Source: Lachnospiraceae bacterium (GTDB lineage: Bacteria > Bacillota > Clostridia > Lachnospirales > Lachnospiraceae). Taken from it: a stretch of DNA of 41,544 bases. The notes beneath the pieces are model-generated. The model saw only the letters and a program-made list of their open reading frames with translations, was not told the origin of the DNA and did not search any database. The stretch spans positions 1 to 41,544 of the forward strand of contig CAADYR010000005.1 in NCBI GenBank assembly GCA_900753305.1, in the 5' to 3' direction. A program made the translations under genes and the position numbers. Shown piece by piece: positions 40,044-41,544 of the stretch; the first letter of the stretch is position 1; the number at the start of each line of letters is the position of its first letter.

Positions 40044-41544
40044 ATGAAAAAAGGACAGATATGTGAAGGATATGTAGAGCGACTGGATTTCCCCAATAAA
40101 GGAATCCTGAATTGTGAGGATGAAAAAGTAGTAGTCAAGAATGTACTCCCCGGACAGAAGATATCTTTTATGATAACCAAGAAAAGAAAAGGTAAGGCAG
40201 AAGGCAGACTCCTGGAAGTTCTTGAAAAGTCACCCTGTGAGATTGCAAGTCCCTGTCCTCATTTTGGAGAGTGTGGTGGTTGCGCCTATCAGACTCTGCC
40301 ATATGAGAAACAGTTGGAATTAAAGGAAGAACAGGTAAAGCGATTATTGACACCTGTTTTTGAAAAACAGGCTCAGTTAGAGGGCGCGACACAGACAACG
40401 CAGGAATATATGAGTCAGATCTTTGAAGGAATCAAAGGAAGTCCCGTGCAGAGCGCTTATCGTAATAAGATGGAATTCTCATTTGGTGATGAGGTCAAGG
40501 ATGGACCGCTTTCTCTTGGAATGCATAAGCGGGGAAGTTTCTATGATATCGTAGCAGTCCGTCAATGCCAGTTGGTTGATGAAGATTACAGACAGATATT
40601 AGGCTGCACATTAGATTACTTTTCAGGGAAAGGAACCTCCTTTTACCATAGATTAAGACATGAGGGCTATCTGCGTCATCTGTTAGTTCGTAAAGCACAG
40701 AAAACAGGAGAGATTCTCATAGCATTGATTACGACAACACAGGAAGAACAGGATTTACAGCCCTATGTGGATGCCTTACTTTCATTGCCCTTGAAAGGGA
40801 AAATAACGGGTGTTCTTCATACAAAAAATGATTCTGTGGCAGATGTAGTTCAAAGTGATGAAACGGAATTACTATATGGGCAAGATTACTTTTATGAAGA
40901 ACTTTTGGGATTAAAGTTTAAGATATCACAGTTCTCTTTCTTCCAGACCAATAGCCTGGGGGCAGAAGTTCTCTATGAGACAGCAAGAGAATTTATGGGT
41001 GACATTTCTGACCATGGTAAAAATGACAAGACAGTATTCGATCTCTATAGTGGAACCGGAACGATCGCACAGCTTCTGGCTCCTGTGGCAGGTAAAGTCA
41101 TCGGTGTGGAAATCATTGAAGAAGCAGTGGAAGCCGCCAGAGAAAATGCCAAACTTAATCACCTCGATAACTGTGAATTCATTACCGGTGATGTATTAAA
41201 GGTCATCGGTGATATCAAAGAAAAGCCGGATTTCATAGTTCTTGATCCCCCACGTGATGGCATTCACCCCAAGGCATTACAGCATATCATCGACTACCAG
41301 GTAGACAGGATCGTGTATATCAGCTGCAAACCCACCAGCCTTGTCAGAGACCTAGATATCATGATAGAACAGGGATATCGGATGGAAAGAGTGGCGGCAA
41401 TTGACCAATTCCCAAATACGGGGCATGTGGAGACGGTATGCTTGTTGTCCAAACTCCACGAAGCGAAGCATCATGTGAATGTGAGACTTGACATGGACGA
41501 GATGGATTTAACGGCGGCTGAGAGCAAGGCTACTTATGAGGAGA
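40044..41544 (+). CDS. rlmD: 23S rRNA (uracil-5-)-methyltransferase RlmD/RumA family, 3' truncated by window
   Basis: At least 500 residues, open to the window edge. The start may be 40044 or the in-frame ATG at 40032; the only ribosome site (GGAAAGG) is 13 or 1 nt away. An N-terminal TRAM domain (KKGQICEGYVERLDFPNKG) is followed by the iron-sulfur Cys set C-x5-C-x2-C (CPHFGECGGC, plus a Cys before). A fourth Cys lies in AVRQCQLVD. The SAM motif VFDLYSGTGTIAQLLA is followed by DPPRDGIHP and the catalytic Cys in VYISCKPTSLVRDL. The usual family end, NTGHVETVCLLSK, is followed by at least 30 more residues (HHVNVRLDMDEMDLTAAESK). This suggests an extra C-terminal domain that runs past 41544. Confidence 0.9.
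   Translation, partial: MKKGQICEGYVERLDFPNKGILNCEDEKVVVKNVLPGQKISFMITKKRKGKAEGRLLEVLEKSPCEIASPCPHFGECGGCAYQTLPYEKQLELKEEQVKRLLTPVFEKQAQLEGATQTTQEYMSQIFEGIKGSPVQSAYRNKMEFSFGDEVKDGPLSLGMHKRGSFYDIVAVRQCQLVDEDYRQILGCTLDYFSGKGTSFYHRLRHEGYLRHLLVRKAQKTGEILIALITTTQEEQDLQPYVDALLSLPLKGKITGVLHTKNDSVADVVQSDETELLYGQDYFYEELLGLKFKISQFSFFQTNSLGAEVLYETAREFMGDISDHGKNDKTVFDLYSGTGTIAQLLAPVAGKVIGVEIIEEAVEAARENAKLNHLDNCEFITGDVLKVIGDIKEKPDFIVLDPPRDGIHPKALQHIIDYQVDRIVYISCKPTSLVRDLDIMIEQGYRMERVAAIDQFPNTGHVETVCLLSKLHEAKHHVNVRLDMDEMDLTAAESKATYEE

Noticed and set aside
1..41544. CRISPR array, prophage, integrase or toxin-antitoxin pair
   Set aside because: I found no regularly spaced repeats, phage structural genes, recombinase motifs or convincing two-gene toxin modules.

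Overview
The window looks like a chromosomal segment of a low-GC Gram-positive gut anaerobe, most likely a Lachnospiraceae (Clostridia). I infer this from AGGAGG-type ribosome sites, housekeeping proteins of that flavour (TypA, PcrA, YerC/TrpR-like, DUF1836, eukaryotic-type HisA), many short bidirectional hairpin terminators and sigma-A promoters close to TTGACA-17-TATAAT. One candidate sigma-D (flagellar) promoter hints at a motile lineage. I cannot fix genus or species. There are no rRNA, tRNA, CRISPR or recognisable transposase genes.

Region 1 (1-10020): a zinc-ribbon membrane protein, a small Ser/Thr-rich protein read from the sigma-D-like promoter, then the most unusual locus. This is three overlapping MacA/HlyD-type adaptor genes, a MacB-type permease, a structured intergenic insert, a membrane-anchored Met/Pro/Asp-repeat protein and the ABC ATPase. 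A 74-residue orphan resembling the tail of Rpn-family nucleases follows. Most of the extracytoplasmic subunits carry Met/Gly-rich low-complexity stretches, and one carries a poly-Asp run instead.

Region 2 (10021-18450): housekeeping genes. typA diverges from a tandem OB-fold SSB-like gene, followed by a CobA/BtuR-like P-loop gene. Then comes a complete lysine-riboswitch unit (promoter, L-box aptamer, terminator) driving dapA-dapB. After these are a small lipoprotein, a lone eukaryotic-type hisA, a cold-shock gene, a catalytically degenerate M23 (LytM-like) protein and a YerC/TrpR-family regulator with a palindrome just downstream of its own promoter.

Region 3 (18451-30590): a large lipoprotein, a LysR regulator and metE, with a Met-box-like palindrome between the last two. 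On the minus strand lies a compact chain: unknown gene, ThrE-like exporter, purA, pyrB, pyrI. Its leading promoter is flanked by a 17-bp direct repeat and faces a divergent LysR gene. A DUF1836 protein and a small unknown protein follow, each with a very good sigma-A promoter.

Region 4 (30591-41544): a GldA / fused GldF-GldG / DUF4340 ABC system, an L,D-transpeptidase, an orphan NMT1/THI5-like binding lipoprotein, pcrA, a small acidic membrane protein, a terminal-inverted-repeat element and a 3'-truncated RlmD-type rRNA methyltransferase whose reading frame continues into an extra C-terminal domain at the window edge.
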